A stretch of DNA of 64,000 bases from Enterobacter pseudoroggenkampii (GTDB lineage Bacteria > Pseudomonadota > Gammaproteobacteria > Enterobacterales > Enterobacteriaceae): contig NZ_JAPMLV010000004.1 of assembly GCF_026420145.1 (NCBI RefSeq), forward strand, positions 209,468-273,467, written 5' to 3'. Within the stretch, counting starts at the first letter, position 1. Every line of letters starts with the position of its first letter. Below, one piece after another: positions 21,356 to 34,374 of this stretch. The notes beneath the pieces are model-generated. The model was not told the origin of the DNA. It ran no database searches and saw nothing but the letters and a program-made list of their open reading frames with translations. The position numbers and the translations under genes were made by a program.

Positions 21356-23068
21356 TTACTCCCAGAAATCCCTTGCGGGATCGAGCACCGGGCGAATGAT
21401 GCCCGCACGCACCGTAAAGTCGCCGAAGCCTTCACCCGCTTCGCGCTCTTTCGCCCAGCGCCCGACAAGCTCGTCGATGGAATCAAGAATTTCCGGCTCG
21501 GTGATGTTCTCGCGGAACATACGCGGGATGCGCGTACCGATTCGGTTACCGCCCAGGTGCAGGTTATAACGCCCCGGCGCTTTCCCCACCAGACCCAGCT
21601 CGGCCAGCATCGCGCGGCCGCAGCCGTTCGGGCAGCCGGTGACGCGCATAACAATATGCTCGTCCGGAATACCGTGTTTTTCCAGAATCGCTTCTACCTT
21701 GTCAGTAAATGACGGCAGGAAACGCTCCGCTTCGGCCATCGCCAGCGGACAGGTCGGGAACGACACGCAGGCCATTGAGTTTTCACGCTGCGGCTTCACC
21801 GCATCCATTAACCCGTGATCGCGCGCCAGCTTCTCGATCTTCGCCTTCTGGCTCTCCGGCACGCCGGCAATAATGAGATTCTGGTTAGCGGTAATGCGGA
21901 ACTCGCCTTTATGGATCTTAGCAATTTCCAGCAGACCGGTTTTCAGCGGACGGCCCGGATAATCCAGAATACGGCCGTTTTCGATAAACAGCGTCAGGTG
22001 CCATTTATTATCGATGCCCTTCACCCAGCCGATGCGATCGCCGCGACCGGTGAATTCGTAAGGGCGGATCGGCTCGAATTTGATACCCGCACGACGCTCC
22101 ACTTCCGCTTTGAACGTCTCAACGCCCACGCGCTCCAGGGTGTATTTGGTTTTCGCGTTTTTACGGTCGGTACGGTTGCCCCAGTCGCGCTGGGTGGTCA
22201 CTACCGCTTCCGCCACGGCCAGCGTGTGCTCCAGCGGCAGGAAGCCGAACTCGCTTGCGGTGCGGGCGTAGGTTTTCTTGTTACCGTGCTCAATGGAGAG
22301 GCCGCCGCCCACCAGCAGGTTAAAGCCAATCAGCTTGCCGTTTTCGGCAATCGCCACGAAGTTCATGTCGTTGGCGTGCAGGTCGATATCGTTCTGCGGT
22401 GGAATAACGACCGTGGTTTTAAACTTACGCGGCAGGTAGGTCTGGCCAAGGATCGGCTCTTCGTCGGTGGTGGCGACTTTTTCCTGATCGAGCCAGATCT
22501 CCGCATAGGCGCGCGTGCGCGGCAGCAGGTGCTCGGAGATCTTCTTCGCCCACTCGTACGCTTCGGCATGCAGCTCGGATTCATACGGATTCGAGGTGCA
22601 AAGCACGTTACGGTTCATGTCGTTGGCGGTCGCCAGCGCGTCCAGCCCAACGGAGTGCAGCATCTGGTGCACCGGCTTGACGTTCTTCTTCAGAATACCG
22701 TGGAACTGGAAGGTCTGACGGTTAGTCAGACGGATGCTGCCATAGATCGTGTTTTCACCGGCAAACTTGTCGATCGCCTGCCACTGTTTGGTGGTAATCA
22801 CCCCGCCCGGCAGACGGCAGCGCAGCAGCATCGCGTGACGCGGCTCCAGCTTCTGTTCTGCACGCTCGGCGCGGATGTCGCGGTCGTCCTGCTGGTACAT
22901 GCCGTGAAAACGGATCAGCAGGAAGTTGTCGCCTTTGAAACCGCCGGTGAGACCGTCATTCAGATCTTCAGCAATGGTGCCGCGCAGATAGTTGCTTTCC
23001 AGCTTCATGCGCTCGGCGTCTGTCAGTTTACCTTCGACCACCAGTGGCCCTGGATGTTTTTCGCTCAT
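21356..23068 (-). CDS. cysI: Sulfite reductase hemoprotein beta-component
   Basis: Six-electron reduction of sulfite to sulfide using siroheme coupled to a [4Fe-4S] cluster. The 570-residue protein has the cluster cysteines in the C-X5-C (CVSFPTC) and C-X3-C (CPNGC) motifs near residues 434-483, and the substrate-binding arginines in the N-terminal half. It shares one base with cysJ (TAATG). Its siroheme is provided by CysG, encoded in the neighbouring operon. Confidence 0.98.
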   Translation of the reverse strand: MSEKHPGPLVVEGKLTDAERMKLESNYLRGTIAEDLNDGLTGGFKGDNFLLIRFHGMYQQDDRDIRAERAEQKLEPRHAMLLRCRLPGGVITTKQWQAIDKFAGENTIYGSIRLTNRQTFQFHGILKKNVKPVHQMLHSVGLDALATANDMNRNVLCTSNPYESELHAEAYEWAKKISEHLLPRTRAYAEIWLDQEKVATTDEEPILGQTYLPRKFKTTVVIPPQNDIDLHANDMNFVAIAENGKLIGFNLLVGGGLSIEHGNKKTYARTASEFGFLPLEHTLAVAEAVVTTQRDWGNRTDRKNAKTKYTLERVGVETFKAEVERRAGIKFEPIRPYEFTGRGDRIGWVKGIDNKWHLTLFIENGRILDYPGRPLKTGLLEIAKIHKGEFRITANQNLIIAGVPESQKAKIEKLARDHGLMDAVKPQRENSMACVSFPTCPLAMAEAERFLPSFTDKVEAILEKHGIPDEHIVMRVTGCPNGCGRAMLAELGLVGKAPGRYNLHLGGNRIGTRIPRMFRENITEPEILDSIDELVGRWAKEREAGEGFGDFTVRAGIIRPVLDPARDFWE

Positions 23069-24873
23069 TAGTAGACATCTCGCTGATAACGGCGCTCAAC
23101 GCGCAGCTCACTTAAAAATTCGTCTGCCGCTTCGGCATCCATACCGCCGAATTCGGCAATCACTTCCAGCAAAGTCTGCTCAACGTCTTTCGCCATACGA
23201 TTGGCGTCGCCGCAGACATAAATGTGGGCACCGTCATTGATCCAGCGCCACAGCTCTGCGCCCTGTGCGCGCAGCTTGTCTTGTACGTATACTTTTTCTT
23301 TCTGGTCGCGGGACCAGGCCAGGTCGATGCGGGTCAGAACGCCTTCTTTCACATAGCGCTGCCACTCAACCTGGTAGAGGAAATCTTCGGTAAAGTGCGG
23401 GTTGCCGAAGAAGAGCCAGTTTTTACCCGGCGCTTCATCTGCCGCGCGCTGCTGCATGAAGGCGCGGAACGGCGCAATGCCGGTGCCAGGGCCAATCATG
23501 ATGACCGGGGTTTCCGGGTTTGCCGGCAGGCGGAAGTTGTCGTTGTGCTCGATAAAGACGCGCACTTCGCCCTCTTCTTCCACGCGATCCGCCAGGAAGC
23601 CTGATGCCCCACCCGTGCGGGCGCGGCCTTCGATATCGTAGCGCACCACGCCGACGGTAACATGCACTTCACTCTCCACTTCAGCCTGGGAAGAGGCGAT
23701 AGAGTACAGGCGCGGGGTGAGCGGGCGCAGCAGACCGATCAGCGCATCGGCATCCAGCTGAGCCGGAGAGAAGCGCACCATATCGACAATCGGCGTCGTC
23801 GCGGCGTAATGCTGAAGCTTCGCTTTATCGCCCACCAGCGGCAGCAGGGATTCGCTGCGCGTCAAGGTGGCATAGTTTTCGACGATATTCGGGGTGTTCA
23901 CCGTCAGTTCGAAATGCCACTGCAGCGCCTCTGAAAGCGGCTGGGTTTTGCCGTCAACGGTGACAGGCTCGTCGCCTTTCAGCCACAGCAGCTCAACCAG
24001 TTCTTTCACCAGCGCCGGATCGTTCTGATACCAGATACCCAGCGCATCGCCCGGCTGATAGCGCAGGCCCGAGTCTCCCAGATCGATTTCGATATGGCGC
24101 ACGTCTTTTTCCGAGTCGCGGCCGGTAATTTTCTGGTTCACCGACAGGCTCGCCGTCAGCGGCGCCTCTTTGGTGTACGGGCTGGTGTGGATGTCGTTAA
24201 CAGCACCCGTCGCGGTGAACGCGGCCTGCGTCGACGTCTCTTTCGGCACGCGCGCTTTTAACACCTCAACGATGCGTGCACGCCATTCGGCGGCGGCGGT
24301 CTGGTATTCGACATCCGCGTCAACGCGGTCCAGCAGACGCTCCGCGCCCAGTTCCGCCAGCCTGCTGTCGAAGTCTTTACCGGACTGGCAGAAGAATTCA
24401 TAGGAGGTATCGCCCAGGCCAAACACGGCAAACGCCGTGCCATCCAGCTTCGGCGCTTTTTTCGAGAACAGGAACTTGTGCAGGGCCACCGCTTCTTCTG
24501 CGGGTTCACCTTCACCCTGCGTTGAGGCCACAACCACCAGCAGTTTTTCTGACGCGATTTGTTTGAATTTATAATCCCCGGCATTGACCAGGTTCACGTT
24601 CAGTTTGGCGGCCAGCAGGTCGTCACGCAGCGCCTCGGCCACGCGGCGGGCATTGCCCGTCTGCGAGGCGGAAATCAGGGTAATGGCCGGAATTTCAACG
24701 GCCGTTACCGGTGCACCTGCCACGGCGCCAGGCTGCTGATTGAGCATTCCCCAGAAATAACCGGAGACCCAGGCAAGCTGAGTGGGAGAAAAATCAGAGG
24801 TGGCAGCCTGAAGGCGCGCCAGTTGCTCCGGGTTCAGAGGAAGCAAATTTGAAGGTGGGGCCTGTGTTGTCAT
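23068..24873 (-). CDS. cysJ: Sulfite reductase flavoprotein alpha-component
   Basis: Passes electrons from NADPH through FAD and FMN to CysI. The 601-residue protein has an FMN flavodoxin domain (about 64-200; [23 protein letters not shown]), an FAD domain (RLYSIASS) and an NADPH domain ([29 protein letters not shown]), ending in an aromatic tail. It is the first gene of the cysJIH operon; the 306 bases to queD should hold the CysB-dependent promoter. Confidence 0.98.
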   Translation of the reverse strand: MTTQAPPSNLLPLNPEQLARLQAATSDFSPTQLAWVSGYFWGMLNQQPGAVAGAPVTAVEIPAITLISASQTGNARRVAEALRDDLLAAKLNVNLVNAGDYKFKQIASEKLLVVVASTQGEGEPAEEAVALHKFLFSKKAPKLDGTAFAVFGLGDTSYEFFCQSGKDFDSRLAELGAERLLDRVDADVEYQTAAAEWRARIVEVLKARVPKETSTQAAFTATGAVNDIHTSPYTKEAPLTASLSVNQKITGRDSEKDVRHIEIDLGDSGLRYQPGDALGIWYQNDPALVKELVELLWLKGDEPVTVDGKTQPLSEALQWHFELTVNTPNIVENYATLTRSESLLPLVGDKAKLQHYAATTPIVDMVRFSPAQLDADALIGLLRPLTPRLYSIASSQAEVESEVHVTVGVVRYDIEGRARTGGASGFLADRVEEEGEVRVFIEHNDNFRLPANPETPVIMIGPGTGIAPFRAFMQQRAADEAPGKNWLFFGNPHFTEDFLYQVEWQRYVKEGVLTRIDLAWSRDQKEKVYVQDKLRAQGAELWRWINDGAHIYVCGDANRMAKDVEQTLLEVIAEFGGMDAEAADEFLSELRVERRYQRDVY

Positions 24874-25179
24874 GCGTCGTTATGTTCCAGTAGCCAAGCG
24901 GACTTTAAGCGAATAAATCCAAACTGAAGATAAGGTTAACGGCGAGGATAATAACAATTAAAGAAGGGATGGAAATAATAAATAACCAAATGGACTAACC
25001 TGTTTTGGTTGTCATGCTTAGCGATAAAACCGATTAATTAACCCTCTGAAAATTATCGATAAAAACAACAAAAAACGCCTCTTAATGAGACGCCTGGCTT
25101 CAGAGCCGTTTTAGTTAATGCTAAAAATTGTGCTTTCCGGTACTATGCGGCGGTTTTTTCCGCATTACTGAGAGCGATC
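24874..25179. other. Intergenic region cysJ-queD (divergent promoters)
   Basis: An AT-rich 306-base stretch with no convincing gene. It must contain promoters for both divergent units, cysJIH and queD. One inverted repeat is visible, AACCAAA (24984-24990) with TTTGGTT (25004-25010), about 111 bases from the cysJ start. CysB sites are weakly conserved, so I cannot assign one by eye. Confidence 0.6.
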
Positions 25180-25542
25180 ATGTCCACCACACTGTTTAAA
25201 GATTTCACCTTCGAAGCCGCCCACCACCTTCCGCATGTTCCAGAAGGACATAAATGCGGCCGTCTGCACGGGCATTCGTTCATGGTGCGTCTTGAGATCA
25301 CCGGTGAAGTTGATCCGCATACCGGTTGGATCATGGATTTTGCCGAGCTGAAGGCGGCGTTTAAGCCGACCTACGATCGTCTGGATCACTACTACCTGAA
25401 TGAGATCCCGGGCCTTGAAAACCCGACCAGTGAAGTGCTGGCAAAATGGATTTGGGATCAGATGAAGCCGCTGGTACCGCTGCTGAGCGCGGTGATGATC
25501 AAAGAGACCTGCACGGCAGGCTGCGTGTATCGCGGAGAGTGA
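25180..25542 (+). CDS. queD: 6-carboxytetrahydropterin synthase QueD
   Basis: Second step of queuosine precursor synthesis: dihydroneopterin triphosphate to 6-carboxy-5,6,7,8-tetrahydropterin. The 120-residue protein shows the zinc and active-site pattern [17 protein letters not shown] followed by LHGHSF, and the later catalytic His/Glu in KETCTAGC. It sits next to queE, whose product uses the QueD product. In E. coli the two are separated by a variable cluster; here only a repeat intervenes. Confidence 0.97.
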   Translation: MSTTLFKDFTFEAAHHLPHVPEGHKCGRLHGHSFMVRLEITGEVDPHTGWIMDFAELKAAFKPTYDRLDHYYLNEIPGLENPTSEVLAKWIWDQMKPLVPLLSAVMIKETCTAGCVYRGE

Positions 25543-25545
25543 TGC

Positions 25546-25629
25546 TTGCCGGGTGGCGCTGACGCCTGCCCGGTCGACAAGAGCATCGAACCATAGGCCC
25601 GGTAAGCGCTCGCGCCACCGGGCTTTTTT
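25546..25629. repeat. REP pair between queD and queE
   Basis: Two imperfect REP units, one from GCCGGGTGGCGC and one ending GCGCCACCGGGC plus seven T, lie between the converging queD and queE genes. The T run makes the second unit a likely terminator for queD. Confidence 0.8.
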
Positions 25630-26300
25630 TATGCAATATTCAGATACTTGTGCGTCTGCATCGACAGGCGCCAGTTGCGCGCAATACAGGTTTCAATGCA
25701 CAGGCGCGTCGCGTCATCTTTCTGGCTGATCGGCTGAAGCGCAATGACGCGCTGCTTTTCATCCGTCAGCGTGGCCAGCAGTTCATCCAGCGCTTCGATA
25801 TCACGCACGCGCCCTACCGGGTGCTTAATCTCATCCGCGCGTTCCAGCGCCTGAGACAGCACGTCATACCCGCCGCGCATATTCACTTTTGGCGATACCG
25901 TCACCCAGGTCGTGTGTGAACAGCGCACTTCATGGGTGCCGCTGGTTTCAATCTGGCAGCTGTAGCCGTTCTTTTCGAGCAGCTCGGTCAGCGGCGTCAG
26001 ATCGTGGATGCAGGGTTCACCGCCGGTGATCACAACGTGGCGCGCCGTCCAGCCCTGACGACCAATAATGGCCAGCAGATCTTCGGAACTGCCCGCGCCC
26101 CACTTATCGCTCTCTTTGGTTTTCGCCAGAATGCTAAACAGCGACACTTCCCGATCTGCGAGCTTATCCCACGTATGTTTGGTATCACACCAGGCACAGC
26201 CAACCGGGCATCCCTGTAAACGAATGAAAATAGCGGGAACGCCGGTAAAGTAACCCTCGCCTTGCAGGGTCTGGAACATCTCGTTAATCGGGTACTGCAT
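25629..26300 (-). CDS. queE: 7-carboxy-7-deazaguanine synthase QueE
   Basis: Radical SAM enzyme turning 6-carboxytetrahydropterin into 7-carboxy-7-deazaguanine for queuosine. The 223-residue form has the radical SAM cysteine motif C-X3-C-X2-C (CPVGCAWC), the substrate motif LQGEGYFTG and the TGGEP element. I chose ATG 26300 (MQYPINEMF), preceded by a GAG ribosome site six bases away; ATG 26306 would add two residues. In E. coli, QueE also affects division under stress, a property I cannot judge here. Confidence 0.96.
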   Translation of the reverse strand: MQYPINEMFQTLQGEGYFTGVPAIFIRLQGCPVGCAWCDTKHTWDKLADREVSLFSILAKTKESDKWGAGSSEDLLAIIGRQGWTARHVVITGGEPCIHDLTPLTELLEKNGYSCQIETSGTHEVRCSHTTWVTVSPKVNMRGGYDVLSQALERADEIKHPVGRVRDIEALDELLATLTDEKQRVIALQPISQKDDATRLCIETCIARNWRLSMQTHKYLNIA

Positions 26301-26354
26301 AGTCATCTCAGTAAAGGGGATAAACGATAAGTATCGCAGATCCCCGCCGGATGG

Positions 26355-27062
26355 TCATGCTCCATCGGTGCTTTGCGCGCCAATCGCCGCCATAAACCGT
26401 TCCGTGATTTGCTGTGGGCGGGTGATCGCACCGCCGACGACGACCGTATGCGCGCCCAGCGCCAGGCATCTGGCCGCGCGTTCAGGCGTATCCACGTTGC
26501 CTTCGGCAACCACGGGAACCGTCACGGCCGCCAGCACCGCTTTCAGGAACGCGCAGTCATTGTCAGGCAATGTATGACCCTCGGTTTCAGCCGTGTAGCC
26601 GTAAAGCGTGGTGCCGACGCAGTCAAAGCCCAGCGCCTGCGCCGTCACGGCTTCGTCCACGGAGGCGATATCCGCCATCAGCCGCACCGCGGGATAGCGT
26701 GAGCGGATGCGCGAGACCAGCGTTTCCAGGGATTCTCCGCCGGGACGCGCCCGCGCCGTCGCATCAAGCGCAATGATTTCCGGAGAGACGGTCATGAGCT
26801 CATCCACCTCTTTCATCGTGGCGGTGATAAACACCTCGCTTTCCGGGTAATCCCGTTTGATGATGCCGATGACCGGCAAAGAGACCTGCTGCTTAATGGC
26901 CTCGATATCTACCACGCTGTTGGCACGAATTGCAGCGGCCCCGCCCTGCGCCGCCGCCAGCGCCATCCGCGACATAATAAACGGGCTATGCAGCGGTTCA
27001 TTCTCCAGCGCCTGACAGGAGACGACCAGTTTTCCCTTCAGGTTATCCAGTACAGTTTTCAT
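26355..27062 (-). CDS. nanE: N-acetylmannosamine-6-phosphate 2-epimerase (NanE type)
   Basis: Converts ManNAc-6-phosphate to GlcNAc-6-phosphate, feeding the NagA-NagB route. The 235-residue TIM-barrel protein has the expected catalytic lysine in GIIKRDYP and glutamate in [11 protein letters not shown], plus the phosphate-binding [12 protein letters not shown]. It shares one base with the upstream PTS gene, so the pair is co-translated. There is no sialate lyase or kinase nearby. The pairing with a PTS suggests that ManNAc or a related sugar enters already phosphorylated; this is inference. A NanE-type copy separate from the classic nan operon seems likely. Confidence 0.93.
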   Translation of the reverse strand: MKTVLDNLKGKLVVSCQALENEPLHSPFIMSRMALAAAQGGAAAIRANSVVDIEAIKQQVSLPVIGIIKRDYPESEVFITATMKEVDELMTVSPEIIALDATARARPGGESLETLVSRIRSRYPAVRLMADIASVDEAVTAQALGFDCVGTTLYGYTAETEGHTLPDNDCAFLKAVLAAVTVPVVAEGNVDTPERAARCLALGAHTVVVGGAITRPQQITERFMAAIGAQSTDGA

Positions 27063-28621
27063 TACGATAAGATCTCTTCCACTTCGTTTTTGATAATCGT
27101 GACATGCGGGCCATAAATGACCTGAACACCGTTACCGCGCACGATAACGCCGCGCGCCCCGGTGGCTTTCAGCGCCGCGTCATTCACCTTGCTGCCGTCC
27201 TTCACCGTGACGCGAAGACGCGTGGCGCAGCAGTCCACCTCGTCCAGATTGTCTTTTCCGCCCAATCCGGCGATTACCGCAACGGCGCGCTCGCTCTGCG
27301 AGAAGGTCACTTCATTGGTCATCGCCTCCTTTTCCCGACCCGGCGTAGCAAAATCAAAGCGGTTAATCAGATAGCGGAAGGTGAAGTAGTAAAGGAAGAA
27401 CCACGGCACGCCGACCAGCGGAACGAACATCCAGTTGGTTTTGGCCTCCCCCTGCAAAATGCCGAACAGCACGAAGTCGATAAAACCGCCGGAGAAGGTT
27501 TGCCCGATGGTGATATGCAGCATGTGTGCAAGCATGAACGCCAGCCCGTCAAACAGCGCATGAATGACGTAAAGCACCGGTGCAATAAACAGGAACGAGA
27601 ATTCGATAGGCTCGGTAATCCCGGTCAGGAACGAGGTTAACGCGGCAGAAAGCAGCAGTCCGGCAACGCGCTTTTTGTTCTCGGGTTTTGCCGTGTGGTA
27701 CATCGCCAGGCACGCGCCGAGCAGGCCAAACATCATCGTAATAAAGCGCCCGGACATGAAGCGTGACGTGCCTTCGTAAAACTGACGCGTGGTAGGATCG
27801 GCCAGTTGGGCGAAGAAGATCCGCTGCGTGCCTTCCACCAGATGACCGTTGACGATTTCACTGCCGCCAAGCGCGGTGGTCCAGAACGGCAGATAGAAGA
27901 TGTGGTGCAAACCAAACGGGCCCAGCATGCGGAGAATAAAGCCGTACAGCAGGGTGCCCAGATAACCGGTGGCATCCACCAGCCCGCCCAGACCAAAAAT
28001 CAGCTTCTGGAAATGCGGCCAGACCACGGTCATGAGCGCACCGACGAGGATCGCCGCCAGGGAGCTGATAATAGGAACAAAGCGCGAGCCGCCAAAGAAT
28101 CCGAGGAACTGCGGAAGCGCTATTTTATTAAACCGATGATGGAGCGTGCAGGTCACCAGACCAATCACCACGCCGCCAAACACACCGGTTTCCAGCGTCT
28201 GAATGCCCAGCGTCATGCCCTGCCCCACGGCGCCCGGGTTGTCGTGCGCCAGTTTGCCAGTGAGGATCAGCAGCGCGTTAATGGTGGCATTCATCACCAG
28301 AAACGCGAGTAATGCCGCCAGCCCGGCCGTACCCTTATCGCTTTTTGCCAGCCCTACGGCCACCCCAACGGCAAACAGCACCGAGAGGTTCGCAAACACG
28401 ATGGATCCTGCGCTGCTCATGATGGTGAAAATGGCCTGAAGCCAGCCCACATCTAAAAACGGATAAGCCGCCAGCGTATTGGGATTCGATAACGCGCCGC
28501 CTATCCCCAGCAGCAGACCCGCCGCAGGCAACACGGCAATCGGCAACATAAAGGATTTGCCAAAGCGCTGCGCTTTTTCAAACCATCCCCCTGAAGAAGC
28601 CCCACTGAATATTTGCATCAT
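27062..28621 (-). CDS. PTS sugar permease IIC-IIB (glucose family), probable amino-sugar
   Basis: A 519-residue phosphotransferase permease. The N-terminal EIIC part (about 1-390) has roughly ten membrane segments and the sugar-binding motif [12 protein letters not shown]. The C-terminal EIIB domain (about 430-517) has the phospho-cysteine motif [12 protein letters not shown]. There is no IIA domain, so phosphate would come from a separate EIIA, probably Crr; this is inference. The coupled epimerase suggests N-acetylmannosamine or a similar amino sugar as substrate. It resembles the MalX/NagE/MurP branch. Two ATG codons (28621 and 28618) are possible starts, with a G-rich ribosome site upstream. 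The divergent RpiR gene is the probable regulator. Confidence 0.88.
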   Translation of the reverse strand: MMQIFSGASSGGWFEKAQRFGKSFMLPIAVLPAAGLLLGIGGALSNPNTLAAYPFLDVGWLQAIFTIMSSAGSIVFANLSVLFAVGVAVGLAKSDKGTAGLAALLAFLVMNATINALLILTGKLAHDNPGAVGQGMTLGIQTLETGVFGGVVIGLVTCTLHHRFNKIALPQFLGFFGGSRFVPIISSLAAILVGALMTVVWPHFQKLIFGLGGLVDATGYLGTLLYGFILRMLGPFGLHHIFYLPFWTTALGGSEIVNGHLVEGTQRIFFAQLADPTTRQFYEGTSRFMSGRFITMMFGLLGACLAMYHTAKPENKKRVAGLLLSAALTSFLTGITEPIEFSFLFIAPVLYVIHALFDGLAFMLAHMLHITIGQTFSGGFIDFVLFGILQGEAKTNWMFVPLVGVPWFFLYYFTFRYLINRFDFATPGREKEAMTNEVTFSQSERAVAVIAGLGGKDNLDEVDCCATRLRVTVKDGSKVNDAALKATGARGVIVRGNGVQVIYGPHVTIIKNEVEEILS

Positions 28622-28642
28622 TTTTTCATCCCCCCATTAAAC

Positions 28643-28690
28643 GATGAAAATTTTTACCATACAAATATTCAATAGTGAAAATTACCATCA
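28643..28690. promoter_or_regulatory. Direct repeats, candidate RpiR operators
   Basis: Two similar direct repeats, TGAAAATTTTTACCAT (28645-28660) and TGAAAATTACCAT (28676-28688), lie about three helical turns apart ahead of the PTS gene. Their position between that gene and the divergent RpiR gene suggests regulator binding. This is based on repetition and position only. Confidence 0.4.
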
Positions 28691-28786
28691 AAAACCAGGA
28701 CGACGATCATACTTTTTCAAAATGACTGGCATCTTTCCCCCGCTTTCCGCCACACTAGTCGCAGAGAAACGCATTAAGGATCGAGC

Positions 28787-29611
28787 ATGTCAGACCATGA
28801 AAACCTGCTGCTGAAGCTACGCCAGGAGGCTTCCGGGTACAGCCCAACACAACAAAAACTCGGTGAATTTGTCCTCAGCGATCCTGCCCGGGTGCTCTAC
28901 CTGACGATCACCGAGCTGGCGCGCGAGAGCCACACCAGCGAGGCCAGCGTCACGCGTCTTTGCCGTACGCTGGGCTGCAAAGGCTATAACGAATTTAAAA
29001 TGGCGCTTGCGCTGGATATTCAGCAGGGCCAGCCCGCGCGTCAGGCGGGAGATGAGATTGATAACGTCGTGGATGAGTCGGTGCAGGCTTTGCAGGATAC
29101 CGCCAGACTCCTCGACCGCACGCTGCTTGAAAAGGCGGCGCTGGCGCTGCACCAGGCACAATCCGTGCAAATTTATGGCGTCGCGGCCAGCGCGATCCTT
29201 GGGGAGTATCTGCACTACAAGCTGTTGCGTCTGGGCAAACCCGCACAGCTGTTTAGCGATATGCACCGCGCGGCCATGAATGCGACAACGCTTTCGAAAG
29301 AGACGCTGGTTGTGGCCATCTCCAGTTCGGGTTCAACGCGGGATTTACTCCACGTGGTGAAGCTTGCCCGCAAGCGCGGCGTTAAGGTTCTGGCACTCAG
29401 CAATACGCCCCGCAGCCCGCTGGCGTCCCTGAGCGACATGTTGCTGGTGGCTGCCAAACCAGAGGGACCCCTTAGCGCAGGCGCACTCAATGCTAAGGTT
29501 GGGGTGATGCTGCTGGTCGAGCTGCTGACCACGTCCATGATTGCGCTGGATGGTCATTACGGCGACGTTAGCCAACAAACAGCCAGCGCTACGCTTCCTC
29601 TGTTACTCTAA
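28787..29611 (+). CDS. RpiR/MurR-family transcriptional regulator
   Basis: A 274-residue regulator with an N-terminal helix-turn-helix (about 1-77; TITELARESHTSEASVTRLCR) and a SIS sugar-phosphate-binding domain (about 110-240; YGVAASAILGEYLHYKLLRL, VVAISSSGSTRDLL). SIS-domain regulators of this type sense phosphosugars such as GlcNAc-6-P, MurNAc-6-P or ManNAc-6-P. Divergence from the PTS-nanE pair makes that operon the probable target. The effector is unknown. A clear hairpin follows the gene. Confidence 0.93.
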   Translation: MSDHENLLLKLRQEASGYSPTQQKLGEFVLSDPARVLYLTITELARESHTSEASVTRLCRTLGCKGYNEFKMALALDIQQGQPARQAGDEIDNVVDESVQALQDTARLLDRTLLEKAALALHQAQSVQIYGVAASAILGEYLHYKLLRLGKPAQLFSDMHRAAMNATTLSKETLVVAISSSGSTRDLLHVVKLARKRGVKVLALSNTPRSPLASLSDMLLVAAKPEGPLSAGALNAKVGVMLLVELLTTSMIALDGHYGDVSQQTASATLPLLL

Positions 29612-29619
29612 AAATCCTT

Positions 29620-29644
29620 CGCAGGCTAAATAAAATAGCCTGCG
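29620..29644 (+). terminator. Terminator hairpin after the RpiR gene
   Basis: Perfect nine-base arms CGCAGGCTA and TAGCCTGCG with a seven-base AT loop begin eight bases after the stop codon, followed by a T-rich stretch (ATTTATG). It is a likely intrinsic terminator. Confidence 0.7.
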
Positions 29645-29969
29645 ATTTATGCCGTCTGATTTTAGTTAAGTGGCGTTTAAATCATTTATTTGATAAATGT
29701 TTGGTGTAACAAATTATTATATTTATTACATTTTGAATTAAGTTTACCGTTCGGGCGCGTCTCTATAAAAAACATTAAATTCAATAAGTTAAAATTTAAA
29801 TTTTAATAGAGTGAATTTTTACCCTTCCGCTAATGTCCAAAATATCCGCCCGATTTCCTTTCCTTAAAATAAGCTTAAGATGCTGTCGGTTTCGGCGATT
29901 TATTATTTAAATGCCGTTTACTTTTGCACGCCTACAATCCGCCTCATCAATCATAATGAGACGGTATTA
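29645..29969. other. AT-rich leader ahead of the SDR gene
   Basis: About 325 bases of strongly AT-rich DNA without a convincing gene, unlike the neighbouring GC-rich genes. It should contain the promoter of the SDR gene. Such stretches are typical of horizontally gained or H-NS-bound DNA; that reading is inference. The frame open from 29880 in this stretch lacks a ribosome site and is not used. Confidence 0.55.
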
Positions 29970-31079
29970 ATGAAGATGTTATTGATTACAGGCGTGACCG
30001 GATTTCTGGGCGGTGCAGTTCTTGAAAAAATCCTGACCAACGATCAATCCGTAGAACTCCTTTTGCTCGCGCGTGCCGGCGATCCGCAGAGCGGGCTGGA
30101 GCGCGTGCTGGAGAATATGCGCAAGTTCAACGTTCCTGAGGACAAACTGGCCTCCCTGACGGTGGATAATATCCTGATTGGCGACCTCAGCCAGCCTGAA
30201 GCCTTCCTGAACGATCCCCGTCTGGATAGGGTCACGCATGTGGTGAACTGTGCGGCCGTCGCCTCATTTGGTAACAACCCGCTGATCTGGAAGGTCAACG
30301 TTGAAGGTACGCTCGCGCTGGCACGCCGTATGGAGCAGGTCACAGGACTGCAGCGTTTCCTCCATGTCGGCACCGCGATGTCATGCACGCCGGAGCAGGA
30401 TTCCCTGGTAGCCGAAAGCGCTGAATTCAGAGAGAATGCTGAACACCTGGTGGAATACACGTTTTCGAAGTCAACCATCGAACAGCTGATGCGCCAGGAG
30501 TGTCCGAACCTGCCGCTGCTCATCGCCCGTCCGTCCATCGTCGTCGGCCATACCCGTCACGGCTGCACACCGTCGAGCAGCATTTTCTGGGTCTTTAGCA
30601 TGGGCCTGATGCTGCAGAAGTTTATGTGCTCAATGGAAGACCGGATCGACGTTGTTCCGGTGGATTATTGCGCCGACGCGATGTTAATGCTGCTCAACAG
30701 CAACGCGCGTCCGGGAGAAGTGGTACACATTTCTGCGGGAGAAGAGAACAGCGTTCGCTTTGCGGATATCGATCAGGCAATGGCGCAGGCGCTGGAGAAA
30801 GCCCCCGTAGGTGATAAGTATGCGCAGGTCAGCTACGAAACGCTGGTCAGAATGCGTCGCGAGCTGAAACATATTTTTGGGCCGTGCAACGAACGTCTGA
30901 TGCTGAAAGCCATGCGGTTATACGGTGCGTTTGCCACGCTTAACGTGCGCTTCAGCAACGATAAGCTGCTGAGCATGGGGATGCCGAAGCCACCCCGGTT
31001 TACGGATTATATCGCCCGCTGCGTGCAAACCACTCAGGGGCTGACCATTCCGGAGCAAATGGCGGTTGATTTTAAATAG
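29970..31079 (+). CDS. Extended SDR, thioester-reductase-like NAD(P)-dependent oxidoreductase
   Basis: A 369-residue Rossmann-fold protein of the extended short-chain dehydrogenase group, closest in pattern to the male-sterility/thioester-reductase (NAD_binding_4) branch. The N-terminus shows the dinucleotide motif TGVTGFLG (residues 7-14), then NCAA (93-96), a catalytic Thr135 in HVGTAMS and Tyr163-X3-Lys167 in EYTFSK. The frame continues upstream, but ATG 29970 has a spaced GAG and gives the proper fold start. It stands alone, without carrier or synthetase partners, between the PTS cluster and eno, where E. coli has ygcG. Substrate unknown: acyl-thioester or sterol/aldehyde reduction are both family possibilities. 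Confidence 0.85.
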   Translation: MKMLLITGVTGFLGGAVLEKILTNDQSVELLLLARAGDPQSGLERVLENMRKFNVPEDKLASLTVDNILIGDLSQPEAFLNDPRLDRVTHVVNCAAVASFGNNPLIWKVNVEGTLALARRMEQVTGLQRFLHVGTAMSCTPEQDSLVAESAEFRENAEHLVEYTFSKSTIEQLMRQECPNLPLLIARPSIVVGHTRHGCTPSSSIFWVFSMGLMLQKFMCSMEDRIDVVPVDYCADAMLMLLNSNARPGEVVHISAGEENSVRFADIDQAMAQALEKAPVGDKYAQVSYETLVRMRRELKHIFGPCNERLMLKAMRLYGAFATLNVRFSNDKLLSMGMPKPPRFTDYIARCVQTTQGLTIPEQMAVDFK

Positions 31080-31119
31080 CAAAAAAAAATGCCAGTCATT
31101 CGACTGGCATTTTCGTTTT
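31080..31119. terminator. Bidirectional terminator between SDR gene and eno
   Basis: Stem ATGCCAGTC/GACTGGCAT with loop ATTC is flanked by nine A on the left and a T-rich run on the right. It serves both converging genes. Confidence 0.92.
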
Positions 31120-31132
31120 AAGGCTTAGGCGA

Positions 31133-32503
<1,371 letters not shown>

Positions 32504-32513
32504 CTAACTTTTT

Positions 32514-34166
<1,653 letters not shown>

Positions 34167-34374
34167 TTAGGGTGAAACGATGGAATAACCAGGACGGGAA
34201 AGTAGTATACCCGAACACGGCGAGCGCCACAAACTTTCATTCTCCGTCCCCATTCCAGGCCATGACAAACATAAGGAGTGAGAAAATAGCCCCTTTTGGG
34301 TAAATGTTTTTGACGCAAATCAAGCGCTTGTCATTTAAAAAATCACACAAATTGCGCTTGATCGCAAAATTCCG

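Noticed and set aside
21815..23071. Open frame of 418 codons opposite cysI
   Set aside because: It is fully antisense to the conserved cysI gene, shows no motif or ribosome site, and is a composition effect.
29880..29969. Longer N-terminus for the SDR protein
   Set aside because: The added residues lie in AT-rich leader DNA, lack a ribosome site, and precede a complete Rossmann start at 29970.
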